A stretch of DNA of 64,000 nucleotides from Bacteroidota bacterium (GTDB lineage Bacteria > Bacteroidota > Bacteroidia > Chitinophagales > Chitinophagaceae), in the NCBI GenBank assembly GCA_005884665.1, contig VBAT01000006.1:80106-144105 (forward strand), in the 5' to 3' direction. The notes under the pieces were generated by a model that searched no databases, was not told where the DNA came from, and was given only the letters and a program-made list of their open reading frames with translations. Of the stretch, positions 1-8,794 are shown in pieces. Position 1 is the stretch's first letter. The number at the start of each line of letters is the position of its first letter. The translations under genes were made by a program, and so were the position numbers.

Positions 1-30
1 TCCGCCATTCTTTCTGGGTTTTAGTACCAT
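1..30 (-). CDS. possible 5' end of a gene running off the window
   Basis: An ATG on the minus strand at 30-28 opens a frame (M-V-L-K-P-R-K-N-G-G) that leaves the window. It lies about 80 bases downstream of a good minus-strand -7 box at 111-118. Ten codons are not enough to name a product, and the frame is also open upstream of the ATG. The stretch 31-236 otherwise holds no recognisable gene. Confidence 0.2.
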   Translation of the reverse strand, partial: MVLKPRKNGG

Positions 31-110
31 GATCACAGAAAATACCCGCACTGGTACAGTGAATAAGGTAAACAGTATTGATCTGTAAATCAAGGGGTGT
101 GAAAATGGTG

Positions 111-118
111 CAAAGGTA
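111..118 (-). promoter_or_regulatory. Bacteroidota-type -7 box TACCTTTG
   Basis: Read on the minus strand the sequence is TACCTTTGCACC, matching the TAnnTTTG -7 consensus of Bacteroidota. A TTG lies roughly 20 bases upstream as a weak -33 candidate. It would drive a gene leaving the left edge of the window. Confidence 0.4.
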
Positions 119-236
119 AGGGATTGAGGCCTTACCGGCAATCTCTTTGACCGTAAGGTGGAAAGAATGATGATATTTTTAAAAGGAACAACTGGCTTGC
201 GTTTAAACTAATGAGTTGGTTTTACCTGCAGCACAA

Positions 237-2720
237 TTATTCACCTTCTTTCTCTTTCTTCCCGAATAAACGGCGTAAAAAGCCTTTCTTCTTTTTGGGC
301 TCTTCAGAAGGTGCACCAATCGGTTTATCGTCCCTTTTGATCATTGATTTATCTGTGCTGTCTTTTCTGGGAACCCTGTTATCCTCATCCTTGGGCAAAG
401 GTTTTGATTCGGGTCCTATATAGTCATGACTGATATTATAGTCCTGTTCGTTGCCCACGCCCTGGTCTTCGCCCTGGCCACCCGGGGGTAAAGAATCTAT
501 AAAAGGAAGCGCATAGTCAGCGCCGATCTGGCTTTCCATTTCTGCCGGCTTCGCAAACTTCGCATCCTTGGTTATACCTAATGTCTTGTCGGCATATACT
601 TTTTTAAAGAATTCTTCCCAGATCGGTCTTGCTACCGAACCGCCGAAGTATGCATTGCTTTCAAGAGTAATAAAGCGGTCGTCGCAACCAACCCATGTTC
701 CTGCTAGCAATTGCGGTGTATAACCCATGAACCAGAAATCAGCGTTGGAGTTAGTGGTCCCTGTTTTACCACCCATCTCAGCAGCGCCAAGCCTGTACAT
801 CAGGCCTGCAGCTGTACCTTTCGTGACCGGTCCTTCCATCATCATTGCCATTTTATAGGCTGTCAATTCGCTCACCACTTCTTTACGGTTGCTGCTATAG
901 TCAAAGCGTTTGATCACGTTTCCGTTCCTGTCTTCTATACGACTGATAAAATAGGGCTTGGTGGAAAAGCCGTGCCCAGCGAAAATGCTATAGCCCCACA
1001 TCATTTCAAATAAGGAAAGGTCGCAGGAACCCAGGGCAATGGAAGGATAGGGCTCTATTTTAGTCGGGATGTTCAATTTGCCAAGAAAATTGGCAAATTC
1101 TTGCGGACCCACCTGTTTCATGATAAATGCAGTGGCACAGTTCTTTGACCAGGTCAATGCCGAAGCCATAGTCATCGTTTTACCGCTACAACTCTTGGAA
1201 GTGTTAGGCACCAACTGATTTTTCCCGAATGATTGTTGTACGTCCAACACTTCGGTTTCTGCAGAGAAACCCCGTTCTTCGACGGCTTGTGTGTACAACA
1301 AAGGTTTTATGCTGGATCCCACCTGTCTTTTTGTTTTCAGGTTGGCATGATCGTACTTAAAAGTTTTGAAACTGATACCGCCGACCCAGGCTCTCACCTC
1401 ACCGGTTACCGGGTCCATGACCATAAAAGCGCTTTGCAATAGCTGCCGATGATACTTTATGGAATCAAAGGGAGTCATCATTGTATCCTTTTCCCTCTTA
1501 GTATTCCATGCAAATATTTTCATAGGTACTTTTTGCTGGAAAGTTGCTTTGATCTCCTTGTCACTTAGTCCTTCCTCCGCCAGATTTCTCCAGCGCTCGC
1601 TTTCTTTCATCGCTTTTTCCAACACCTCGGGGTGTTCTTTCCAGATCGTTCCATTCTTTATTTTGGATTGAGAGTTCAACGCTTTTTGCAGTACTGGCAA
1701 TTGAAAGGTCACTGCTTCTTCTGCATACTCCTGCATCCGGGGATTGATCGTAGTATATATTTTCAATCCGTCTTCATAAATATCATAAGAGTCGCCGTTC
1801 GGTTTTTCCACATCTTTTAATGCGTCTCTTATTTCGTCCTTTAGCACTTCCCGGAAATAAGGCGCATAGCCAGTGTTCTCATCCATTTTTTTATAGTTGA
1901 GCTTAATCGGCAATGCCTTCAGTCTTTTCGCTTCCACCGCAGTGATGCTGCCATTTTCCTCCATGCGGGTAATAACGAGATTGCGGCGATCCAATGATCC
2001 TTTAGGATTGCGGCGTGGATTGTACAAACCCGGTCCGTTGATCATACCAACTAATAAAGCGGCCTCTTCAACGTTAAGCCTGTCGGGTTCTTTCTGGAAA
2101 AAAGTGCGGGATGCATTGCGAATGCCGAATACGTTTTCCGAAAAAGGAACGGCATTCAGGTATAGCGCTATAATTTCCTGCTTGGTGAAATTGCGCTCAA
2201 GCTTTATTGAAATAATCCATTCCTTTAATTTTTGAATTGCCCGTATCGCTTTATTGGAAGCCCGTTGATTAAACAAGGCAAGGGCCAACTGTTGGGTAAT
2301 AGTGCTGCCGCCTCCTTTGCTCCCGAGAAGAAAGATAGCACGCATGGTGCCTCTCATATCGATACCCGAGTGCTCATAAAATCGCTTATCCTCTGTCGCC
2401 ACCAGCGCATCGATCACATTTTTTGAGATGTCCCTGTACTTGACCATGCTGCGGTTGCCATTGGGCAAATAATATTTTCCCATCAATGTTCCATCGGCTG
2501 CATATACCTCGGATGCCTGCTGGATGCTGGGATTTTCCAGTTCCTCCATGGTGGGCATTTTGCCAAAGACACCGAAATTGGCAAGTGCGATCAATAGTAT
2601 GAAGGCGCCAAATCCGAAAAGGAAGATCCGCCAGAAGATCCGTACCGACCTTTTTACGTTGGAGTTCGAGGCAGACTTATTGGATGGTGTGTTTTTCCTT
2701 GAAAAGATATTAAATGCCAT
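237..2720 (-). CDS. penicillin-binding protein 1A, bifunctional transglycosylase/transpeptidase
   Basis: Class A PBP that polymerises and cross-links peptidoglycan at the outer face of the inner membrane. Residues 28-50 form the single membrane anchor. The GT51 transglycosylase domain (about 75-250) has the EDKRFYEHSG motif at 110-119 and GGSTITQQL at 137-145. The transpeptidase domain has SSIKP at 469-473 (catalytic Ser), SKNC at 525-528 and KTGT at 652-655. The C-terminus is charged and low in complexity (Lys/Glu/Asp-rich), ending KKEKEGE. At 827 residues it has normal PBP1A length. The ATG start puts a basic cytoplasmic tail before the anchor. It lies 160 bases downstream of the PorW/SprE-like gene on the same strand, a plausible envelope pair. 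Family assignment is very secure. Confidence 0.95.
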   Translation of the reverse strand: MAFNIFSRKNTPSNKSASNSNVKRSVRIFWRIFLFGFGAFILLIALANFGVFGKMPTMEELENPSIQQASEVYAADGTLMGKYYLPNGNRSMVKYRDISKNVIDALVATEDKRFYEHSGIDMRGTMRAIFLLGSKGGGSTITQQLALALFNQRASNKAIRAIQKLKEWIISIKLERNFTKQEIIALYLNAVPFSENVFGIRNASRTFFQKEPDRLNVEEAALLVGMINGPGLYNPRRNPKGSLDRRNLVITRMEENGSITAVEAKRLKALPIKLNYKKMDENTGYAPYFREVLKDEIRDALKDVEKPNGDSYDIYEDGLKIYTTINPRMQEYAEEAVTFQLPVLQKALNSQSKIKNGTIWKEHPEVLEKAMKESERWRNLAEEGLSDKEIKATFQQKVPMKIFAWNTKREKDTMMTPFDSIKYHRQLLQSAFMVMDPVTGEVRAWVGGISFKTFKYDHANLKTKRQVGSSIKPLLYTQAVEERGFSAETEVLDVQQSFGKNQLVPNTSKSCSGKTMTMASALTWSKNCATAFIMKQVGPQEFANFLGKLNIPTKIEPYPSIALGSCDLSLFEMMWGYSIFAGHGFSTKPYFISRIEDRNGNVIKRFDYSSNRKEVVSELTAYKMAMMMEGPVTKGTAAGLMYRLGAAEMGGKTGTTNSNADFWFMGYTPQLLAGTWVGCDDRFITLESNAYFGGSVARPIWEEFFKKVYADKTLGITKDAKFAKPAEMESQIGADYALPFIDSLPPGGQGEDQGVGNEQDYNISHDYIGPESKPLPKDEDNRVPRKDSTDKSMIKRDDKPIGAPSEEPKKKKGFLRRLFGKKEKEGE

Positions 2721-2879
2721 AGCAACCTGTTTGGAGTTTTACAACGATGATCAGCTATCTGTTAGCGCTCCCGAAATTAAGCAAAACGCTTACCGACATA
2801 TAACGCTTTGAATTAATTTTTTCCTAATCTCGTTCACATTAAGAAATTTTACTCAGGAGGAAGAGGGAAAATCAGCAGC

Positions 2880-5834
2880 TTAGAACTTGCCCGGGAAATT
2901 TTTATCCAGGAATTGCTTGTATTTGTCCAGGTCTTTACTATTCTTCAATACCTCCAGGTTTTCCTGGGTAATGATCGAATAAAAGTATTTTCCACCTTTC
3001 AGCCACGGGACGATTTGGGAGGCGGTGAGCGGTCTTGTTCTGTCCACATAAGCTATTGCTTCCTGCGCATCTTTAAACGGACTGATAAGCAGTAGCCGAT
3101 TGTCGGTATCCACATCTACGAGTTCGGTGTTCATTTGTTTGTTGTAATAGGTGTCCCGGTTGTACCCCGCAAAAGCATTCTTTGCTTCATTTACAAAGAC
3201 AGGATCAACCTTGTTCAGTACAACCACCACGTAATGCGGCGCGGTAGGCGACGAGCTGTAATTCTTTGCAACGACCGCCGGTGTTGTGGCCAGCAGCTTC
3301 TTTGCACTGGTATCGATCGTAGATCTGTCGTTAATAGCGAGTGGCGGTTGCTGAATGACCTGCTTTGTTCCCGCGCTATCCTTCCTTACTGGCGGTAGGG
3401 TTGTATTGGCAAAAGATGCAGGCGCTTTTTTTGCCGTATCCGGTGCCGGCCTGTTGATCACAAGATTATTGAGCTCCTGTTCAATCTGGCTACGGCGGCT
3501 CAACACATCCTTCATCGTCGTTGCCTTTGCTGCCAGTTGGGATTGGGGGAACCTGCTTATGATATTATTTAATGCTGTCCTGGCGGCACTATCCTGCCGC
3601 TGCCTGATATAATATACTGCCTCGATGTATAATAATTGCGGCGTCCAGAAACTGTTGCTGTATATACTATCTGCGATTTTCTTCTGCGCGATGGCCTCAT
3701 CGAATTTTCCTTCTATGAACAGGTCATAGATCCCCTCATACATTTTTGTTGCCTGTGTGTTGGTAGTGGTCGCGGGATTCTTTCCTGTTGTGACGATCGT
3801 AGTGAGATTGCTGCTGGAATATTTTTCATTCATCAATTTCTTTATCGCTTCAGCCTTTGCTGTTTCACCATTCTTGTTGTAGCAATAATAAAGATTGAAA
3901 AGCACTTCATCCATCTTTGGATGAGCTGGAAATCTTTGGCGCACGGCTTCAAGAGTTTCAGTGCCGATCGGGCAGTCCTCGAGTTTTTGGATATAATCCA
4001 AACCCAGAATGAACATTGCGTGCTGGATAGAATCATTGGATTTTTGGAGCAGTTCAGGTGTCAGGGGCAATTTATCATACAAACCATCAAATGTGATTTC
4101 TGTTGGTTCATATGACGGTTGATTACTCTTGTAGTTCACTATCGGATCGTTTGCGGCGTTGTTTCGAATTATATTGGAAATAGCAGCATTTCGTCGCCAG
4201 TTATCCTGGTTGGGCCGGTTGCCCCATTTTGCCTTGAACTCCGCAGCGCCTCTTTGCCTGTTGGCTTTATTATAAAAATACCATTCGCCTTTAGTGGCTG
4301 TGGTATTAAACAGGGGAGGGGGCTCTTGTGAATTAAAGGGGGTTGTTGCAGCGCCATTGTCTTTATACCCCTGTTCGCTACGAATTTGCCTTAAGATCTT
4401 TTTTACAAAATCCTTTCTTTCCTCTTCCGGCATATTGGCGACACGTTGCAGGCTATCCTGTCTTTCGATGATCTCGATACTGTTGGCGATCTCGCCCAGT
4501 ACCGCTTTGCGGGCCAGTATAGCATCCGGGTCCTTTAAAAAAGGATCGTCCATCTTGAGACTATCGTAGAAATTATAAGCCTTGCGGTACAGACGTTTTG
4601 CAAATGATAATTCAGCCAATTGCAGAAAGGTCTTATTGCGTAAGTCCGGGTCATTGGAGCTGTATTTGGTGCTTTTTTCCAGTAGCGCCAGCGCTTTGTC
4701 AGTATTTTTTCGCTCCAGTTCCATTTGCGCTGCCATATAATAGATGATGTCGCGGTAATCCTGGTATTTATCTCTTTTTGCCATCTTGAGCAACATGGCA
4801 ATATTCCTGTCAGCATAATTCTCGTCACCATCTTTGTTTACCCGGATCATATAGAGACGGGCATAGATATCGAGAATAGGATCCGTGGTATGCCCGATCG
4901 CTTTTGAATAATAGGTTTCGGCCTGTTTGTACTGCCCGCTCATTTCATAAAGCTGGGCAAGCAGGTATTCCCACCTTGCCTGTTCCTGCTTGTTGGTCGC
5001 ATTGCTTAGGGCGTTGGCCAGGTGTGCAGCGGAACTGTCCCACATCTTCTGTTTATAAAACCAGTAAGCCTGAACTTCTTCCAGGTCATTTTTGAGACGT
5101 GATGGAAATACAGGGTCATTTCTCAGAATAATAATAAGGCTGGCCGCTTCCGTATAGAGATCCTGGGCAAGGAAATTTCTTATTTGCCAGATAAATGCTT
5201 CGTTGCGGCTGGGCGGCGTCGAAAAAACCTGGCTGGGCAGACTGTTATTTTCTTTTGTGGCAATGGTGAATGCGTTATTCCCGTCCTGCTTGCTACCAAT
5301 ATTCTTGTAGTACCCATCTTTTTCTTTTTTGGCAAAAGCGTAATTGATGAACTGGAACATCATGAACGCTGAATCGAAGTCTTTTTTCAGGTAATAAGTT
5401 ATACCCCATAGCAGGTAAAGGTTATCGGCCCAGTCATTGCGAAGATCATGGAGCGCCAGGCCTGTCTGGGATTTATAACTTATGGAGTCCAGTTGGGTGG
5501 TATCGACGGCGGTTACATCAAGGCTGTAGTTGTAAAAAGGAAGCAGCTGTGAATAATCATCTTTAAAAGCCAGCTTGGCCCTGCCGAGTATCTCGTTCAG
5601 CTTATTGTTGGCATTATAAACATAGTTATAATGTGTAACGGTGTTCTGGATAAAGCGCTTGGGGAATCCGAATTTACCCTTATCTGATTTTTCAGAGCGA
5701 AGGGTCCGGTTATCAAATTCCGGGGGTTTTTTTAATTGATAAGAAATACCCAACTGCCCATAAGCATCGGCAGTCATTTGGCAAAAACTAATAAGCAAAG
5801 CAGCAGCAAAGATTATGTTTCTGGTAAAACGCAT
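2880..5834 (-). CDS. TPR-rich PorW/SprE-like T9SS-associated protein
   Basis: Long exported TPR protein resembling PorW/SprE, the periplasmic component needed for type IX secretion and gliding. The N-terminal part carries the family-like pattern of an HYNYVYNANN stretch followed by a lysine-rich helix and DDYSQLLPFYNY. TPR-like helix pairs follow through about residue 720, and the C-terminal 150 residues form a separate globular part. I use the ATG at 5834; the longer frame starts with TTG at 5846. The signal peptide ends near ADAYGQ; the Cys inside it does not sit in a good lipobox, so unlike PorW it may not be a lipoprotein. A T9SS-tagged protein elsewhere in the window (50039-54382) supports a working T9SS. 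TPR identity is sure; the PorW/SprE assignment is moderate. Confidence 0.75.
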   Translation of the reverse strand: MRFTRNIIFAAALLISFCQMTADAYGQLGISYQLKKPPEFDNRTLRSEKSDKGKFGFPKRFIQNTVTHYNYVYNANNKLNEILGRAKLAFKDDYSQLLPFYNYSLDVTAVDTTQLDSISYKSQTGLALHDLRNDWADNLYLLWGITYYLKKDFDSAFMMFQFINYAFAKKEKDGYYKNIGSKQDGNNAFTIATKENNSLPSQVFSTPPSRNEAFIWQIRNFLAQDLYTEAASLIIILRNDPVFPSRLKNDLEEVQAYWFYKQKMWDSSAAHLANALSNATNKQEQARWEYLLAQLYEMSGQYKQAETYYSKAIGHTTDPILDIYARLYMIRVNKDGDENYADRNIAMLLKMAKRDKYQDYRDIIYYMAAQMELERKNTDKALALLEKSTKYSSNDPDLRNKTFLQLAELSFAKRLYRKAYNFYDSLKMDDPFLKDPDAILARKAVLGEIANSIEIIERQDSLQRVANMPEEERKDFVKKILRQIRSEQGYKDNGAATTPFNSQEPPPLFNTTATKGEWYFYNKANRQRGAAEFKAKWGNRPNQDNWRRNAAISNIIRNNAANDPIVNYKSNQPSYEPTEITFDGLYDKLPLTPELLQKSNDSIQHAMFILGLDYIQKLEDCPIGTETLEAVRQRFPAHPKMDEVLFNLYYCYNKNGETAKAEAIKKLMNEKYSSSNLTTIVTTGKNPATTTNTQATKMYEGIYDLFIEGKFDEAIAQKKIADSIYSNSFWTPQLLYIEAVYYIRQRQDSAARTALNNIISRFPQSQLAAKATTMKDVLSRRSQIEQELNNLVINRPAPDTAKKAPASFANTTLPPVRKDSAGTKQVIQQPPLAINDRSTIDTSAKKLLATTPAVVAKNYSSSPTAPHYVVVVLNKVDPVFVNEAKNAFAGYNRDTYYNKQMNTELVDVDTDNRLLLISPFKDAQEAIAYVDRTRPLTASQIVPWLKGGKYFYSIITQENLEVLKNSKDLDKYKQFLDKNFPGKF

Positions 5835-5988
5835 TTTCCGTCGCAAACTAAACCCTTAATAACTGAAATTCAAAAGATTTAGTATAAAAGTAGCCCAATT
5901 TTTTTCGAACGGATTCGTTGATTGATGAAGGAAAAACATATCCTTTTATCGGGTGGCATTCTTACCTTTAAAGCATTAAAATTCAAAT

Positions 5989-6384
5989 ATGGCAAAACTG
6001 GATGCCGGCTCCACATTAAAACGGCTGAGAAACCGCTACCGTCTGGTAGTAATGAACGATGATACGTACGAAGAAGTTGTGACCTTTAAATTGTCCAGGT
6101 TGAGCGTATATGTTGCTTTTTGCACAGTTTTTGTGTTGCTGATCGGCCTGACCGTGGGGCTGATGATTTTTACCCCCCTGAAATATTATATCCCCGGGTA
6201 TGATGATCTCAAAGTTGGCCGTGAATACCAGCAGGTGAAGTACAAGGCTGACTCCCTGGAAAACGCGGTAAAGCACCAGGCAGATTATATCGACAATCTA
6301 AAACTCGTATTGAGTGGGCAAACCCCTGCAACGCTGGATACTGCCCGTTTGCAGACGCCGAAAGAAGATCTATCCGATGATTGA
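5989..6384 (+). CDS. M23-peptidase-like membrane stub lacking the peptidase domain
   Basis: The 131 residues resemble the N-terminal part of Bacteroidota M23 (LytM) metallopeptidases: a short cytoplasmic segment (RNRYRLVVMNDDTYEE), a transmembrane helix at about 43-66, a TPLKYYIPGY motif just outside it, then a short coiled coil (75-110). In full-length relatives a LytM domain follows. Here the frame ends in DLSDD and only about 100 bases separate it from the bactofilin gene, so there is no room for a catalytic domain. It may be a scaffold or regulator next to bactofilin rather than a hydrolase. A TACCTTTA -7-like box lies at about 5963-5970. The gene is probably real; its function is not known. 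Confidence 0.75.
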   Translation: MAKLDAGSTLKRLRNRYRLVVMNDDTYEEVVTFKLSRLSVYVAFCTVFVLLIGLTVGLMIFTPLKYYIPGYDDLKVGREYQQVKYKADSLENAVKHQADYIDNLKLVLSGQTPATLDTARLQTPKEDLSDD

Positions 6385-6486
6385 GGTCCGTTAAAAGAAA
6401 GAGACGAATTAATAGGGAAAGATCAATTTTTTTTCTATTTTACCCGGAACCATTCCGGCTGACAATAAATTTATAAATCACAACCT

Positions 6487-6930
6487 ATGTTTAACTCAAA
6501 AAAAACCGACATGCAACCCGAAAAAACTTCTAACGGCAACGGCGGCGCCACATTGGTAAGCGCCGGTACAACTCTCAAAGGTGATATCAGCAGCAACAGC
6601 GATCTTCGAATTGATGGAACCATCATCGGTAATGTCAACAGCGCGGCTAAAATAGTCATCGGAGCTAACGGATCAGTGGAAGGAAACATCAGCGGCAACC
6701 AGGCTGATATCGTTGGTAAGGTGACTGGCAATATCAAGACAAAAGACCTGCTGCAATTACGCGGTGAATGCGTAGTCAAAGGAAACGTATACGCAGGCAA
6801 ACTCCAGGTTGAGCATACTGCTATCTTCAATGGTCAATGTCATATGGGCACAGCTGCCAATTCCGGGGAAGGCACGACTATTGTGGAAATGAATAAGAAT
6901 GGACAAACCCAGGCAGTCGCCAACGGATAG
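6487..6930 (+). CDS. bactofilin family polymer-forming protein
   Basis: Small cytoskeletal protein of the bactofilin (DUF583) family. Residues 20-125 form the right-handed beta-helix core, seen as repeated Gly/Val/Ile steps such as LRIDGTIIGNVNSAAKIVIG and GSVEGNISGNQADIVGKVTG. The short tails on both sides are polar and Gly/Asn-rich, as in the family. Bactofilins polymerise without nucleotide and often position cell-wall enzymes; here the upstream neighbour is an M23-type membrane stub, which fits. Its last 32 bases overlap the start of the AtpZ gene in another frame, suggesting translational coupling. Confidence 0.92.
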   Translation: MFNSKKTDMQPEKTSNGNGGATLVSAGTTLKGDISSNSDLRIDGTIIGNVNSAAKIVIGANGSVEGNISGNQADIVGKVTGNIKTKDLLQLRGECVVKGNVYAGKLQVEHTAIFNGQCHMGTAANSGEGTTIVEMNKNGQTQAVANG

Positions 6931-7135
6931 TAATTCAAGCTCACTTCGCTATGCAGGACTCGGCGCCCAGTTTTTGGTCGCAATAGGGGCCGGTGTGTTC
7001 GCCGGTCTGAAGCTCGACTATTGGTTACATACTTTACCATTGTTTAGTGTTGCCTTACCTTTGCTCATCCTGATTGGAATTTTTTACAAGCTGGTAAAGG
7101 AAACAAGCAAACGAAAAAACGATGAACCGAAGTAA
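6899..7135 (+). CDS. AtpZ/AtpI family small membrane protein
   Basis: The 78-residue protein has two transmembrane helices (about 17-37 and 45-66) with the family-like motif GLGAQFLVAIGAGVFAG and a charged C-tail. AtpZ/AtpI proteins accompany F1Fo ATP synthase genes and are linked to c-ring assembly or Mg/Ca transport. The start ATG lies inside the end of the bactofilin gene, and its own stop overlaps the next gene by 14 bases. The ATP synthase genes atpB/E/F/H that usually follow in Bacteroidota are not in this window. Confidence 0.85.
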   Translation: MDKPRQSPTDSNSSSLRYAGLGAQFLVAIGAGVFAGLKLDYWLHTLPLFSVALPLLILIGIFYKLVKETSKRKNDEPK

Positions 7136-7517
7136 CCCTCTCCGCACGATGATCCTTGTTTTTGTTCTGATGAATGGTCTTCTTGTTGCCGGGAAAAATA
7201 TACTGAGCCGGTGGGGAATTGACCAGGATGTGGCGATCATAGGTAATCTTATCCTCTTTCTTGTAAGCCTTGCTGCTTTTTTGATAACCCGCAATTCATT
7301 AAAGTCTGACAATCCAAATGTTTTTGTCCGGGCTATGTACAGTAGTTTTATGATCAAGCTGTTTGTGTGTGCGGCAGGTGCATTCGCCTATTTTATGATA
7401 GCCCGGCCCGACATCAATAAACCCGGATTGGTTTTTTGCATGATCCTGTATATCGTGTACACAGCGATTGAAGTTTCAACCCTCACCAAATTACTCAGGA
7501 AGAAAAAGAATGCCTAA
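7122..7517 (+). CDS. small four-helix membrane protein, unknown function
   Basis: The 131 residues contain about four hydrophobic helices (10-30, 38-60, 73-95 and 101-120) and a basic C-terminal tail. It starts inside the AtpZ gene and its stop codon overlaps the SprT-like gene start by 8 bases, so all of 6487-8139 is probably one transcript. A protein of this shape is often found between AtpZ and AtpB in Bacteroidota and may take part in ATP synthase assembly. That role is inference from position only. Confidence 0.75.
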   Translation: MNRSNPLRTMILVFVLMNGLLVAGKNILSRWGIDQDVAIIGNLILFLVSLAAFLITRNSLKSDNPNVFVRAMYSSFMIKLFVCAAGAFAYFMIARPDINKPGLVFCMILYIVYTAIEVSTLTKLLRKKKNA

Positions 7518-8139
7518 GCAGGAAGTTGACATTTCGTTATTACAAGATTACCTGCCAAGTGGCACCTATGAACCCGTTTTAAATTACCTGCGGCAATATA
7601 AAGTCCATCTTACTGTGGCTAAAGAGCGAAAAAGTGTTCTAGGTGATTATCGCCATCGCACTCACCACGACAACCATCGAATAAGTGTAAATGGCAACCT
7701 GAATAAATATTCGTTCCTGATCACATTATTGCACGAACTGGCTCACCTGCTGACCTTTGAACGATTTGCCAACAAAGTAATGGCGCATGGACGGGAATGG
7801 AAAGCGATCTATTCACAATTGCTTGACCAGTTTCTAAAACATCATACTTTTCCGCCGGATATTGAAAAAGAGTTGCTGTTATCCCTTCAAAATCCCGCTG
7901 CAAGCAGTTGTGCCGAAGAGGGCCTGTTGAGAGTACTTCGGAGATACGATACCAATGCCACGCACCTTCAATTGGTTGAAGATCTCGCGGCGAATGCAAT
8001 CTTCCGTACCGGTGACGGCCGTGTATTTCAAAAAGGAAAAAAACTGAGAAAACGATTTCAGTGCAAGGAAGTCAGCACGGGGAAGGTCTACCTGTTTAGT
8101 CCCGTCTACGAAGTAGAAATGGTGAATGGTAAGTCGTGA
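7510..8139 (+). CDS. SprT-like zinc metalloprotease domain protein
   Basis: The motif HELAHLLTFERF gives the HExxH zinc site, with a further His in MAHGREWKAI as the probable third ligand, as in the SprT-like family. The C-terminal part carries KKLRKRFQCKEVSTGKVYLF, corresponding to the zinc-ribbon/beta region of SprT proteins, although only one Cys remains there. I use the ATG at 7510 (M-P-K-Q-E-V), which overlaps the upstream stop in an ATGCCTAA arrangement; the in-frame ATG at 7468 would overlap the previous gene by 50 bases. The biological substrate is unknown. Confidence 0.85.
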   Translation: MPKQEVDISLLQDYLPSGTYEPVLNYLRQYKVHLTVAKERKSVLGDYRHRTHHDNHRISVNGNLNKYSFLITLLHELAHLLTFERFANKVMAHGREWKAIYSQLLDQFLKHHTFPPDIEKELLLSLQNPAASSCAEEGLLRVLRRYDTNATHLQLVEDLAANAIFRTGDGRVFQKGKKLRKRFQCKEVSTGKVYLFSPVYEVEMVNGKS

Positions 8140-8237
8140 GTTTTAAGTAGTAAGTTGTAAATCGCAAGTTCTGGATTGTCCCACTAAACTCACAATTCAT
8201 TGGGGTCTTTCCTCATTTATAATTCATAATTCACAAC

Positions 8238-8726
8238 TCATAGTTCTTTAATCATCCATAAGCTGCATCCGGTATGCCCGCTATTACCCATCGGTCCTTT
8301 TAAATATTCAAAGCCGAATTTGGCATAGACTTTCAGTGCCTGTTTTAATTCTGGCATGCTCTCGAGATAAACTTTTTTATAACCCGTCTCTTTTGCAAAT
8401 GCCAGGCTTTTTTCGATCAGGACCCTGCCCAGTCCCAGCCCCCGCGCCTGCGGCAACAGGTACATCTTGACCAACTCACAAGTATCTTCGGGCAATCCGT
8501 TTGTAGGATAAACACCTCCGCCACCAACGACTTCGCCATTTACCTCTGCTACAAAATAGCCAGCGCCGTTTTTTTGAAAAAGTTCATATAACGCATCGGT
8601 CGTAGGATCATAATAGACCGTGTTGGGATGATTGGCGCCAAATTCTGCCAAGGTATTCTTTACAATTTTTGCAAGAAAAGGATTGTCTGCCTGTTGAATA
8701 TTCCTGATAGTTATGTTCGAATCCAT
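8238..8726 (-). CDS. GNAT family N-acetyltransferase
   Basis: GNAT fold with the acetyl-CoA pyrophosphate loop seen as LLPQARGLGLGRVLIE (the R/Q-x-x-G-x-G/A motif) and the preceding beta strand CELVKMYLL. About 162 residues from the ATG at 8726 (MDSNITIRN), preferred over the ATG at 8750 because family members begin with an I-R-x strand. It stands alone, convergent with the SprT-like gene. The substrate cannot be told from sequence. Confidence 0.9.
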   Translation of the reverse strand: MDSNITIRNIQQADNPFLAKIVKNTLAEFGANHPNTVYYDPTTDALYELFQKNGAGYFVAEVNGEVVGGGGVYPTNGLPEDTCELVKMYLLPQARGLGLGRVLIEKSLAFAKETGYKKVYLESMPELKQALKVYAKFGFEYLKGPMGNSGHTGCSLWMIKEL

Positions 8727-8794
8727 GATGTAAAAATAGAAATTCATCATGTGATCCTGGTCCCGTTCAAAAAAAAGAACAGCTATTTTATCAA

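Noticed and set aside
6899..8139. Start of an ATP synthase operon
   Set aside because: AtpZ and a small membrane protein are present but no atpB, atpE or other structural subunits follow.
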